A stretch of DNA of 64,000 bases from Auanema rhodensis (taxonomy: Eukaryota; Nematoda; Chromadorea; Rhabditida; Rhabditidae): the NCBI GenBank assembly GCA_964057225.1, contig OZ059899.1, forward strand, positions 2,480,001 to 2,544,000, written 5' to 3'. The stretch's first letter is position 1; every line of letters starts with the position of its first letter. The position numbers and the translations under genes are program-made. Shown in pieces: positions 37,700-50,177 of the stretch. The notes under the pieces are model-generated. The model saw only the letters and a list, made by a program, of their open reading frames with translations, was not told where the DNA came from and did not search any database.

Positions 37700-38885
37700 G
37701 CACCGAGATTTTAACTGATATAAGTTCACACTTATATCCTCGATTTTCACCCTGAAGAATTTATTTTTTCGTTGAATAACATTGTCCATCGTCTTTGCCT
37801 TAAAAAAAGGAATCTAAAAACATCTACTTTTTGCTAAATTATTTTGAAATTTTTCGAAAAAATTTTTGTCAAAATGTTTTTGGAAGCAATGTTGAGTGTA
37901 CATGGAAACTCAACATACACTACTGCATCATTTTTCAAACAATCATAACTAATTTGTGTATTAAGCGTTTCTCAATGTAGTATAGTGCATTCGATGCGGA
38001 TTTCTAAGCTGCGTCGATCTGTGTTATCAGATTTGCGCTAGCTTAAAAATGCACCGAGATATCAACTGATATAAGTTCACACTTATATCCTCGATTTTCA
38101 CCCTGAAGAATTAATTTTTTCGTTGAATAACATTGTCCATCGTCTTTGCCTTAAAAAAAGGAATCTAAAAACATCTACTTTTTGCTAAATTATTTTGAAA
38201 TTTTTCGAAAAAATTTTTGTCAAAATGTTTTTGGAAGCAATGTTGAGTGTACATGGAAACTCAACATACACTAATGCATCATTTTTCAAACAATCATAAC
38301 TAATTTGTGTATCAAGCGTTTCTCAATGTAGTATAGTGCATTCGATGCGGATTTTTAAGCTGCGTCGATCTGTGTTATCAGATTTGCGCTAGCTTAAAAA
38401 TGCACCGAGATTTTAACTGATATAAGTTCACACTTATATCCTCGATTTTCACCCTGAAGAATTTATTTTTTCGTTGAATAACATTGTCCATCGTCTTTGC
38501 CTTAAAAAAAGGAATCTAAAAACATCTACTTTTTGCTAAATTATTTTGAAATTTTTCGAAAAAATTTTTGTCAAAATGTTTTTGGAAGCAATGTTGAGTG
38601 TACATGGAAACTCAACATACACTACTGCATCATTTTTCAAACAATCATAACTAATTTGTGTATTAAGCGTTTCTCAATGTAGTATAGTGCATTCGATGCG
38701 GATTTTTAAGCTGCGTCGATCTGTGTTATCAGATTTGCGCTAGCTTAAAAATGCACCGAGATATCAACTGATATAAGTTCACACTTATATCCTCGATTTT
38801 CACCCTGAAGAATTGATTTTTTCGTTGAATAACATTGTCTATCGTCTTTGCCTTGAAAAATGGAATCTAAAAACATCTACTTTTT
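37700..38885 (+). repeat. Displaced duplicate block, copy 2
   Basis: The markers GAGATTTTAACTG (37706 and 38408), GCGGATTTCTAAG (38001) and CACTACTGC (near 37917 and 38619) sit 8775 bases (25 x 351) after their partners in copy 1. The monomer leading into the block also has CACTACTGC (37551), unlike copy 1, whose first monomer has CTCAAAATAC. The intervening 21 or so monomers are not themselves repeated within the window. Confidence 0.82.
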
Positions 38886-40007
38886 GCTAAATTATTTTGA
38901 AATTTTTCGAAAAAATTTTTGTCAAAATGTTTTTGGAAGCAATGTTGAGTGTACATGGAAACTCAACATACACTAATGCATCATTTTTCAAACGATCATA
39001 ACTAATTTTTGTATCAAGCGTTTCTCGATGTAGTATAGTGCATTCGATGCGGATTTTTAAGCTGCGTCGATCTGTGTTATCAGATTTGCGCTAGCTTAAA
39101 GATGCACCGAGATATCAACTGATATAAGTTCACACTTATATCCTCGATTTTCACCCTGAAGAATTAATTTTTTCGTTGAATTACATTGTCCATCGTCTTT
39201 GCTTTAAAAAAAGGAATCTAAAAACATCTACTTTTTGCTAAATTATTTTGAAATTTTTCGAAAAAATTTTTGTCAAAATGTTTTTGGAAGCAATGTTGAG
39301 TGTACATGGAAACTCAACATACACTACTGCATCATTTTTCAAACAATCATAACTAATTTGTGTATTAAGCGTTTCTCAATGTAGTATAGTGCATTCGATG
39401 CGGATTTTTAAGCTGCGTCGATCTGTGTTATCAGATTTGCGCTAGCTTAAAAATGCACCGAGATATCAACTGATATAAGTTCACACTTATATCCTCGATT
39501 TTCACCCTGAAGAATTGATTTTTTCGTTGAATAACATTGTCTATCGTCTTTGCCTTGAAAAATGGAATCTAAAAACATCTACTTTTTGCTAAATTATTTT
39601 GAAATTTTTCGAAAAAATTTTTGTCAAAATGTTTTTGGAAGCAATGTTGAGTGTACATGGAAACTCAACATACACTAATGCATCATTTTTCAAACGATCA
39701 TAACTAATTTTTGTATCAAGCGTTTCTCGATGTAGTATAGTGCATTCGATGCGGATTTTTAAGCTGCGTCGATCTGTGTTATCAGATTTGCGCTAGCTTA
39801 AAGATGCACCGAGATATCAACTGATATAAGTTCACACTTATATCCTCGATTTTCACCCTGAAGAATTAATTTTTTCGTTGAATTACATTGTCCATCGTCT
39901 TTGCTTTAAAAAAAGGAATCTAAAAACATCTACTTTTTGCTAAATTATTTTGAAATTTTTCGAAAAAATTTTTGTCAAAATGTTTTTGGAAGCAATGTTG
40001 AGTGTAC
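38604..40007 (+). repeat. 2-monomer tandem duplication (2 x 702 bp)
   Basis: Units 38604-39305 and 39306-40007 each have a CACTACTGC/CAATC monomer followed by a CTCG monomer. The second monomers share CTTAAAGATGCACC (near 39097 and 39799), GAATTACATTG and GCTTTAAAAAAAGG. The first two are found nowhere else. I noticed no difference between the two units. Confidence 0.85.
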
Positions 40008-40709
40008 ATGGAAACTCAACATACACTAATGCATCATTTTTCAAACGATCATAACTAATTTTTGTATCAAGCGTTTCTCAATGTAATATAGTGCATTCGA
40101 TGCGGATTTTTAAGCTGCGTCGATCTGTGTTATCAGATTTGCGCTAGCTTAAAAATGCACCGAGATATCAACTGATATAAGTTCACACTTATATCCTCGA
40201 TTTTCACCCTGAAGAATTAATTTTTTCGTTGAATAACATTGTCCATCGTCTTTGCCTTGAAAAATGGAATCTAAAAACATCTACTTTTTGCTAAATTATT
40301 TTGAAATTTCTCGAAAAAATTTTTGTCAAAATGTTTTTGGAAGCAATGTTGAGTGTACATGGAAACTCAACATACACTAATGCATTATTTTTCAAACGAT
40401 CATAACTAATTTCTGTATCAAACGTTTCTCAATGTAGTATAGTGCATTCGATGCGGATTTTTAAGCTGCGTCGATCTGTGTTATCAGATTTGCGCTAGCT
40501 TAAAAATGCACCGAGATATCAACTGATATAAGTTCACACTTATATCCTCGATTTTCACCCTGAAGAATTGATTTTTTCGTTGAATAACATTGTCTATCGT
40601 CTTTGCCTTAAAAAATGGAATCTAAAAACATCTACTTTTTGCTAAATTATTTCGAAATTTTTCGAAAAAATTTTTGTCAAAATGTTTTTGGAAGCAATGT
40701 TGAGTGTAC
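40008..40709 (+). repeat. Two unclassified monomers between duplications
   Basis: The monomer at 40008 has a private TGTAATATAG and a TTTCTCGAAA tail. The one at 40359 has GCATTATTTTTC, TTTCTGTATC and CCTTAAAAAATGG. Neither is a close duplicate of its neighbours. Confidence 0.8.
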
Positions 40710-43517
40710 ATGGAAACTCAACATACACTAATGCATCATTTTTCAAACGATCATAACTAATTTTTGTATCAAGCGTTTCTCAATGTAGTATAGTGCATTC
40801 GATGCGGATTGTTAAGCTGCGTCGATCTGTGTTATCAGATTTGCGCTAGCTTAAAAATGCACCGAGATATCAACTGATATAAGTTCACACTTATATCCTC
40901 GATTTTCACCCTGAAGAATTAATTTTTTCGTTGAATAACATTGTCCATCGTCTTTGCCTTGAAAAAAGGAATCTAAAAACATCTACTTTTTGCTAAATTA
41001 TTTTGAAATTTTTCGAAAAAATTTTTGTCAAAATGTTTTTGGAAGCAATGTTGAGTGTACATGGAAACTCAACATACACTAATGCATCATTTTTCAAACG
41101 ATCATAACTAATTTTTGTATCAAACGTTTCTCAATGTAGTATAGTGCATTCGATGCGGATTTTTAAGCTGCGTTGATCTGTGTTATCAGATTTGCGCTAG
41201 CTTAAAAATGCACCGAGATATCAACTGATATAAGTTCACACTTATATCCTCGATTTTCACCCTGAAGAATTGATTTTTTCGTTGAATAACATTGTCTATC
41301 GTCTTTGCCTTGAAAAATGGAATCTAAAAACATCTACTTTTTGCTGAATTATTTTGAAATTTTTCGAAAAAATTTTTGTCAAAATGTTTTTGGAAGCAAT
41401 GTTGAGTGTACATGGAAACTCAACATACACTAATGCATCATTTTTCAAACGATCATAACTAATTTTTGTATCAAGCGTTTCTCGATGTAGTATAGTGCAT
41501 TCGATGCGGATTTTTAAGCTGCGTCGATCTGTGTTATCAGATTTGCGCTAGCTTAAAAATGCACCAAGATATCAACTTATATAAGTTCACACTTATATCC
41601 TCGATTTTCACCCTGAAGAATTAATTTTTTCGTTGAATAACATTGTCCATCGTCTTTGCCTTGAAAAATGGATTCTAAAAACATCTACTTTTTGCTAAAT
41701 TATTTTGAAATTTTTCGAAAAAATTTTTGTCAAAATGTTTTTGGAAGCAATGTTGAGTGTAAATGGAAACTCAACATACACTAATGCATCATTTTTCAAA
41801 CGATCATAACTAATTTTTGTATTAAGCTTTTCTCAATGTAGTATAGTGCATTCGATGCGGATTTTTAAGCTGCGTCGATCTGTGTTATCAGATTTGCGCT
41901 AGCTTAAAAATGCACCGAGATATCAACTGATATAAGTTCACACTTATATCCTCGATTTTCACCCTGAAGAATTAATTTTTTCGTTGAATAACATTGTCTA
42001 TCGTCTTTGCCCTGAAAAATGAAATCTAAAAACATCTACTTTTTGCTAAATTATTTTGAAATTTTTCGAAAAAATTTTTGTCAAAATGTTTTTGGAAGCA
42101 ATGTTGAGTGTACATGGAAACTCAACATACACTAATGCATCATTTTTCAAACGATCATAACTAATTTTTGTATCAAGCGTTTCTCAATGTAGTATAGTGC
42201 ATTCGATGCGGATTGTTAAGCTGCGTCGATCTGTGTTATCAGATTTGCGCTAGCTTAAAAATGCACCGAGATATCAACTGATATAAGTTCACACTTATAT
42301 CCTCGATTTTCACCCTGAAGAATTAATTTTTTCGTTGAATAACATTGTCCATCGTCTTTGCCTTGAAAAAAGGAATCTAAAAACATCTACTTTTTGCTAA
42401 ATTATTTTGAAATTTTTCGAAAAAATTTTTGTCAAAATGTTTTTGGAAGCAATGTTGAGTGTACATGGAAACTCAACATACACTAATGCATCATTTTTCA
42501 AACGATCATAACTAATTTTTGTATCAAACGTTTCTCAATGTAGTATAGTGCATTCGATGCGGATTTTTAAGCTGCGTTGATCTGTGTTATCAGATTTGCG
42601 CTAGCTTAAAAATGCACCGAGATATCAACTGATATAAGTTCACACTTATATCCTCGATTTTCACCCTGAAGAATTGATTTTTTCGTTGAATAACATTGTC
42701 TATCGTCTTTGCCTTGAAAAATGGAATCTAAAAACATCTACTTTTTGCTGAATTATTTCGAAATTTTTCGAAAAAATTTTTGTCAAAATGTTTTTGGAAG
42801 CAATGTTGAGTGTACATGGAAACTCAACATACACTAATGCATCATTTTTCAAACGATCATAACTAATTTTTGTATCAAGCGTTTCTCGATGTAGTATAGT
42901 GCATTCGATGCGGATTTTTAAGCTGCGTCGATCTGTGTTATCAGATTTGCGCTAGCTTAAAAATGCACCAAGATATCAACTTATATAAGTTCACACTTAT
43001 ATCCTCGATTTTCACCCTGAAGAATTAATTTTTTCGTTGAATAACATTGTCCATCGTCTTTGCCTTGAAAAATGGATTCTAAAAACATCTACTTTTTGCT
43101 AAATTATTTTGAAATTTTTCGAAAAAATTTTTGTCAAAATGTTTTTGGAAGCAATGTTGAGTGTAAATGGAAACTCAACATACACTAATGCATCATTTTT
43201 CAAACAATCATAACTTATTTGTGTATTAAGCGTTTCTCAATGTAGTATAGTGCATTCGATGCGGATTTTTAAGCTGCGTCGATCTGTGTTATCAGAATTG
43301 CGCTAGCTTAAAAATGCACCGAGATATCAACTGATATAAGTTCACACTTATATCCTCGATTTTCACCCTGAAGAATTAATTTTTTCGTTGAATAACATTG
43401 TCTATCGTCTTTGCCCTGAAAAATGGAATCTAAAAACATCTATTTTTTGCTAAATTATTTTGAAATTTTTCGAAAAAATTTTTGTCAAAATGTTTTTGGA
43501 AGCAATGTTGAGTGTAC
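40710..43517 (+). repeat. 4-monomer tandem duplication (2 x 1404 bp)
   Basis: Units 40710-42113 and 42114-43517 share five rare variants, each exactly 1404 bases apart: GCGGATTGTTAAG (40807, 42211), CGTTGATCTG (41171, 42575), TTGCTGAATT (near 41342, 42746), CACCAAGATATCAACTTATAT (near 41562, 42966) and GTAAATGGAAAC (near 41759, 43163). The fourth monomers have diverged: the first has CGATC with TTAAGCTTTTC, the second CAATC with TTATTTGTG, though both have GCCCTGAAAAATG. Confidence 0.9.
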
Positions 43518-46500
43518 ATGGAAACTCAACATACACTAATGCATCATTTTTCAAACGATCATAACTAATTTTTGTATCAAGCGTTTCTCGATGTAGTATA
43601 GTGCATTCGATGCGGATTTTTAAGCTGCGTCGATCTGTGTTATCAGATTTGCGCTAGATTAAAAATGCACCGAGATATCAACTGATATAAGTTCACACAT
43701 ATATCCTCGATTTTCACCCTGAAGAATTAATTTTTTCGTTGAATAACATCGTCCATCGTCTTTGCCTTGAAAAATGGAATCTAAAAACATCTACTTTTTG
43801 CTAAATTATTCTGAAATTTTTCGAAAAAATTTTTGTCAAAATGTTTTTGGAAGCAATGTTGAGTGTACATGGAAACTCAACATACACTAATGCATCATTT
43901 TTCAAACGATCATAACTAATTTTTGTATTAAGCTTTTCTCAATGTAGTATAGTGCATTCGATGCGGATTTTTAAGCTGCGTCGATCTGTGTTATCAGATT
44001 TGCGCTAGCTTAAAAATGCACCGAGATATCAACTGATATAAGTTCACACTTATATCCTCGATTTTCACCCTGAAGAATTAATTTTTTCGTTGAATGACAT
44101 TGTCCATCGTCTTTGCCTTGAAAAATGGAATCTAAAAACATCTACTTTTTGCTAAATTATTTTGAAATTTTTCGAAAAAATTTTTGTCAAAATGTTTTTG
44201 GAAGCAATGTTGAGTGTACATGGAAACTCAACATACACTAATGCATCATTTTTCAAACGATCATAACTAATTTTTGTATCAAACGTTTCTCAATGTAGTA
44301 TAGTGCATTCGATGCGGATTTTTAAGCTGCGTCGATCTGTGTTATCAGATTTGCGCTAGCTTAAAAATGCACCGAGATTTTAACTGATATAAGTTCACAC
44401 TTATATCCTCGATTTTCACCCTGAAGAATTAATTTTTTCGTTGAATAACATTGTCCATCGTCTTTGCCTTAAAAAAAGGAATCTAAAAACATCTACTTTT
44501 TGCTAAATTATTTTGAAATTTTTCAAAAAAATTTTTTTCAAAATGTTTTTGGAAGCAATGTTGAGTGTACATGGAAACTCAACATACACTAATGCATCAT
44601 TTTTCAAACGATCATAACTAATTTTTGTATTAGCTTTTCTCAATGTAGTATAGTGCATTCGATGCGGATTTTTGAGCTGCGTTGATCTGTGTTATCAGAT
44701 TTGCGCTAGCTTAAAAATGCACCGAGATATCAACTGATATAAGTTCACACTTATATCCTCGATTTTCACCCTGAAGAATTAATTTTTTCGTTGAATAACA
44801 TTGTCCATCGTCTTTGCCTTGAAAAATGGAATCTAAAAACATCTACTTTTTGCTAAATTATTTTGAAATTTTTCGAAAAAATTTTTGTCAAAATGTTTTT
44901 GGAAGCAATGTTGAGTGTACATGGAAACTCAACATACACTAATGCATCATTTTTCAAACGATCATAACTAATTTTTGTATCAAACGTTTCTCAATGTAGT
45001 ATAGTGCATTCGATGCGGATTTTTAAGCTGCGTCGATCTGTGTTATCAGATTTGCGCTAGCTTAAAAATGCACCGAGATTTTAACTGATATAAGTTCACA
45101 CTTATATCCTCGATTTTCACCCTGAAGAATTAATTTTTTCGTTGAATAACATTGTCCATCGTCTTTGCCTTAAAAAAAGGAATCTAAAAACATCTACTTT
45201 TTGCTAAATTATTTTGAAATTTTTCGAAAAAATTTTTTTCAAAATGTTTTTGGAAGCAATGTTGAGTGTACATGGAAACTCAACATACACTAATGCATCA
45301 TTTTTCAAACGATCATAACTAATTTTTGTATTAAGCTTTTCTCAATGTAGTATAGTGCATTCGATGCGGATTTTTAAGCTGCGTCGATCTGTGTTATCAG
45401 ATTTGCGCTAGCTTAAAAATGCACCGAGATATCAACTGATATAAGTTCACACTTATATCCTCGATTTTCACCCTGAAGAATTAATTTTTTTGTTGAATAA
45501 CATCGTCCATCGTCTTTGCCTTGGAAAATGGAATCTAAAAACATCTACTTTTTGCTAAATTATTTTGAAATTTTTCGAAAAAAATTTTGTCAAAATGTTT
45601 TTGGAAGCAATGTTGAGTGTACATGGAAACTCAACATACACTAATGCATCATTTTTCAAACGATCATAACTAATTTTTGTATTAAGCGTTTCTCGATGTA
45701 GTATAGTGCATTCGATGCGGATTTTTAAGCTGCGTCGATCTGTGTTATCAGATTTGCGCTAGCTTAAAAATGCACCGAGATTTTAACTGATATAAGTTCA
45801 CACTTATATCCTCGATTTTCACCCTGAAGAATTGATTTTTTCGTTGAATAACATCGTCCATCGTCTTTGCCTTGAAAAATGGAATCTAAAAACATCTACT
45901 TTTTGCTAAATTATTTTGAAATTTTTCGAAAAAATTTTTGTCAAAATGTTTTTGGAAGCAATGTTGAGTGTACATGGAAACTCAACATACACTAATGCAT
46001 CATTTTTCAAACGATCATAACTAATTTTTGTATTAGCTTTTCTCAATGTAGTATAGTGCATTCGATGCGGATTTTTGAGCTGCGTCGATCTGTGTTATCA
46101 GATTTGCGCTAGCTTAAAAATGCACCGAGATATCAACTGATATAAGTTCACACTTATATCCTCGATTTTCACCCTGAAGAATTAATTTTTTCGTTGAATA
46201 ACATCGTCCATCGTCTTTGCCTTGGAAAATGGAATCTAAAAACATCTACTTTTTGCTAAATTATTTTGAAATTTTTCGAAAAAATTTTTGTCAAAATGTT
46301 TTTGGAAGCAATGTTGAGTGTACATGGAAACTCAACATACACTAATGCATCATTTTTCAAACGATCATAACTAATTTTTGTATTAAGCATTTCTCGATGT
46401 AGTATAGTGCATTCGATGCGGATTTTTAAGCTGCGTCGATCTGTGTTATCAGATTTGCGCTAGCTTAAAAATGCACCGAGATTTTAACTGATATAAGTTC

Positions 46501-48075
46501 ACACTTATATCCTCGATTTTCACCCTGAAGAATTAATTTTTTCGTTGAATAACATCGTCCATCGTCTTTGCCTTGAAAAATGGAATCTAAAAACATCTAC
46601 TTTTTGCTAAATTATTTTGAAATTTTTCGAAAAAATTTTTGTCAAAATGTTTTTGGAAGCAATGTTGAGTGTACATGGAAACTCAACATACACTAATGCA
46701 TCATTTTTCAAACGATCATAACTAATTTTTGTATTAGCTTTTCTCAATGTAGTATAGTGCATTCGATGCGGATTTTTGAGCTGAGTCGATCTGTGTTATC
46801 AGATTTGCGCTAGCTTAAAAATGCACCGAGATATCAACTGATATAAGTTCACACTTATATCCTCGATTTTCACCCTGAAGAATTAATTTTTTTGTTGAAT
46901 AACATTGTCCATCGTCTTTGCCTTGAAAAATGGAATCTAAAAACATCTACTTTTTGCTAAATTATTTTGAAATTTTTCGAAAAAATTTTTGTCAAAATGT
47001 TTTTGGAAGCAATGTTGAGTGTACATGGAAACTCAACATACACTAATGCATCATTTTTCAAACGATCATAACTAATTTTTGTATTAGCTTTTCTCAATGT
47101 AGTATAGTGCATTCGATGCGGATTTTTAAGCTGCGTCGATCTGTGTTATCAGATTTGCGCTAGCTTAAAAATGCACCGAGATATCAACTGATATAAGTTC
47201 ACACTTATATCCTCGATTTTCACCCTGAAGAATTGATTTTTTCGTTGAATAACATCGTCCATCGTCTTTGCCTTGGAAAATGGAATCTAAAAACATCTAC
47301 TTTTTGCTAAATTATTTTGAAATTTTTCGAAAAAATTTTTGTCAAAATGTTTTTGGAAGCAATGTTGAGTGTACATGGAAACTCAACATACACTAATGCA
47401 TCATTTTCCAAACGATCATAACTAATTTTTGTATTAAGCGTTTCTCGATGTAGTATAGTGCATTCGATGCGGATTTTTAAGCTGCGTCGATCTGTGTTAT
47501 CAGATTTGCGCTAGCTTAAAAATGCACCGAGATTTTAACTGATATAAGTTCACACTTATATCCTCGATTTTCACCCTGAAGAATTAATTTTTTCGTTGAA
47601 TAACATCGTCCATCGTCTTTGCCTTGAAAAATAGAATCTAAAAACATCTACTTTTTGCTAAATTATTTTGAAATTTTTCGAAAAAATTTTTGTCAAAATG
47701 TTTTTGGAAGCAATGTTGAGTGTACATGGAAACTCAACATACACTAATGCATCATTTTTCAAACGATCATAACTAATTTTTGTATTAGCTTTTCTCAATG
47801 TAGTATAGTGCATTCGATGCGGATTTTTGAGCTGCGTCGATCTGTGTTATCAGATTTGCGCTAGCTTAAAAATGCACTGAGATATCAACTGATATAAGTT
47901 CACACTTATATCCTCGATTTTCACCCTGAAGAATTAATTTTTTCGTTGAATAACATTGTCCATCGTCTTTGCCTTGAAAAATGGAATCTAAAAACATCTA
48001 CTTTTTGCTAAATTATTTTGTAATTTTTCGAAAAAATTTTTGTCAAAATGTTTTTGGAAGCAATGTTGAGTGTAC
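43518..48075 (+). repeat. Transition zone and loose 2-monomer repeats of the TATTAAGC/TATTAGC family
   Basis: The last CAATC-type monomer starts at 43167 and the first 1-bp-deleted TATTAGCTTTTC monomer at 44571. Between about 44220 and 48075, monomers with GAGATTTTAACTG (44220, 44921, 45623, 46324, 47375) tend to alternate with TATTAGC monomers, several of which have TTTTTGAGCTG (44571, 45974, 46675, 47726). ACATCGTCC in place of ACATTGTCC is common. Copies also carry TTTTTTTGTTG (near 45487 and 46890). The alternation breaks at 47025. Confidence 0.75.
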
Positions 48076-50177
48076 ATGGAAACTCAACATACACTAATGC
48101 ATCATTTTTCAAACGATCATAACTAATTTTTGTATTAGCTTTTCTCAATGTAGTATAGTGCATTCGATGCGGATTTTTAAGCTGCGTCGATCTGTGTTAT
48201 CAGATTTGCGCTAGCTTAAAAATGCACCGAGATATCAACTGATATAAGTTCACACTTATATCCTCGATTTTCACCCTGAAGAATTAATTTTTTCGTTGAA
48301 TAACATTGTCCATCGTCTTTGCCTTGAAAAATGGAATCTAAAAACATCTACTTTTTGCTAAATTATTTTGTAATTTTTCGAAAAAATTTTTGTCAAAATG
48401 TTTTTGGAAGCAATGTTGAGTGTACATGGAAACTCAACATACACTAATGCATCATTTTTCAAACGATCATAACTAATTTTTGTATTAGCTTTTCTCAATG
48501 TAGTATAGTGCATTCGATGCGGATTTTTAAGCTGCGTCGATCTGTGTTATCAGATTTGCGCTAGCTTAAAAATGCACCGAGATATCAACTGATATAAGTT
48601 CACACTTATATCCTCGATTTTCACCCTGAAGAATTGATTTTTTCGTTGAATAACATTGTCCATCGTCTTTGCCTTGAAAAATGGAATCTAAAAACATCTA
48701 CTTTTTGCTAAATTATTTTGAAATTTTTCGAAAAAATTTTTGTCAAAATGTTTTTGGAAGCAATGTTGAGTGTACATGGAAACTCAACATACACTAATGC
48801 ATCATTTTTCAAACGATCATAACTAATTTTTGTATTAAGCTTTTCTCAATGTAGAATAGTGCATTCGATGCGGATTTTTAAGCTGCGTCGATCTGTGTTA
48901 TCAGATTTGCGCTAGCTTAAAAATGCACTGAGATATCAACTGATATAAGTTCACACTTATATCCTCGATTTTCACCCTGAAGAATTGATTTTTTCGTTGA
49001 ATAACATTGTCCATCGTCTTTGCCTTGAAAAATGGAATCTAAAAACATCTACTTTTTGCTAAATTATTTTGTAATTTTTCGAAAAAATTTTTGTCAAAAT
49101 GTTTTTGGAAGCAATGTTGAGTGTACATGGAAACTCAACATACACTAATGCATCATTTTTCAAACGATCATAACTAATTTTTGTATTAGCTTTTCTCAAT
49201 GTAGTATAGTGCATTCGATGCGGATTTTTAAGCTGCGTCGATCTGTGTTATCAGATTTGCGCTAGCTTAAAAATGCACCGAGATATCAACTGATATAAGT
49301 TCACACTTATATCCTCGATTTTCACCCTGAAGAATTAATTTTTTCGTTGAATAACATTGTCCATCGTCTTTGCCTTGAAAAATGGAATCTAAAAACATCT
49401 ACTTTTTGCTAAATTATTTTGTAATTTTTCGAAAAAATTTTTGTCAAAATGTTTTTGGAAGCAATGTTGAGTGTACATGGAAACTCAACATACACTAATG
49501 CATCATTTTTCAAACGATCATAACTAATTTTTGTATTAGCTTTTCTCAATGTAGTATAGTGCATTCGATGCGGATTTTTAAGCTGCGTCGATCTGTGTTA
49601 TCAGATTTGCGCTAGCTTAAAAATGCACCGAGATATCAACTGATATAAGTTCACACTTATATCCTCGATTTTCACCCTGAAGAATTGATTTTTTCGTTGA
49701 ATAACATTGTCCATCGTCTTTGCCTTGAAAAATGGAATCTAAAAACATCTACTTTTTGCTAAATTATTTTGAAATTTTTCGAAAAAATTTTTGTCAAAAT
49801 GTTTTTGGAAGCAATGTTGAGTGTACATGGAAACTCAACATACACTAATGCATCATTTTTCAAACGATCATAACTAATTTTTGTATTAAGCTTTTCTCAA
49901 TGTAGAATAGTGCATTCGATGCGGATTTTTAAGCTGCGTCGATCTGTGTTATCAGATTTGCGCTAGCTTAAAAATGCACTGAGATATCAACTGATATAAG
50001 TTCACACTTATATCCTCGATTTTCACCCTGAAGAATTGATTTTTTCGTTGAATAACATTGTCCATCGTCTTTGCCTTGAAAAATGGAATCTAAAAACATC
50101 TACTTTTTGCTAAATTATTTTGAAATTTTTCGAAAAAATTTTTGTCAAAATGTTTTTGGAAGCAATGTTGAGTGTAC
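48076..50177 (+). repeat. 3-monomer tandem duplication (2 x 1051 bp)
   Basis: Units 48076-49126 and 49127-50177 each consist of two 350-bp TATTAGC monomers and one 351-bp TATTAAGCTTTTC monomer carrying the rare GTAGAATAG and AATGCACTGAG. The first monomer of each has TTTTGTAATTTTTC. The third monomers differ: TTTTGTAA in unit 1, TTTTGAAA in unit 2. Confidence 0.85.
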
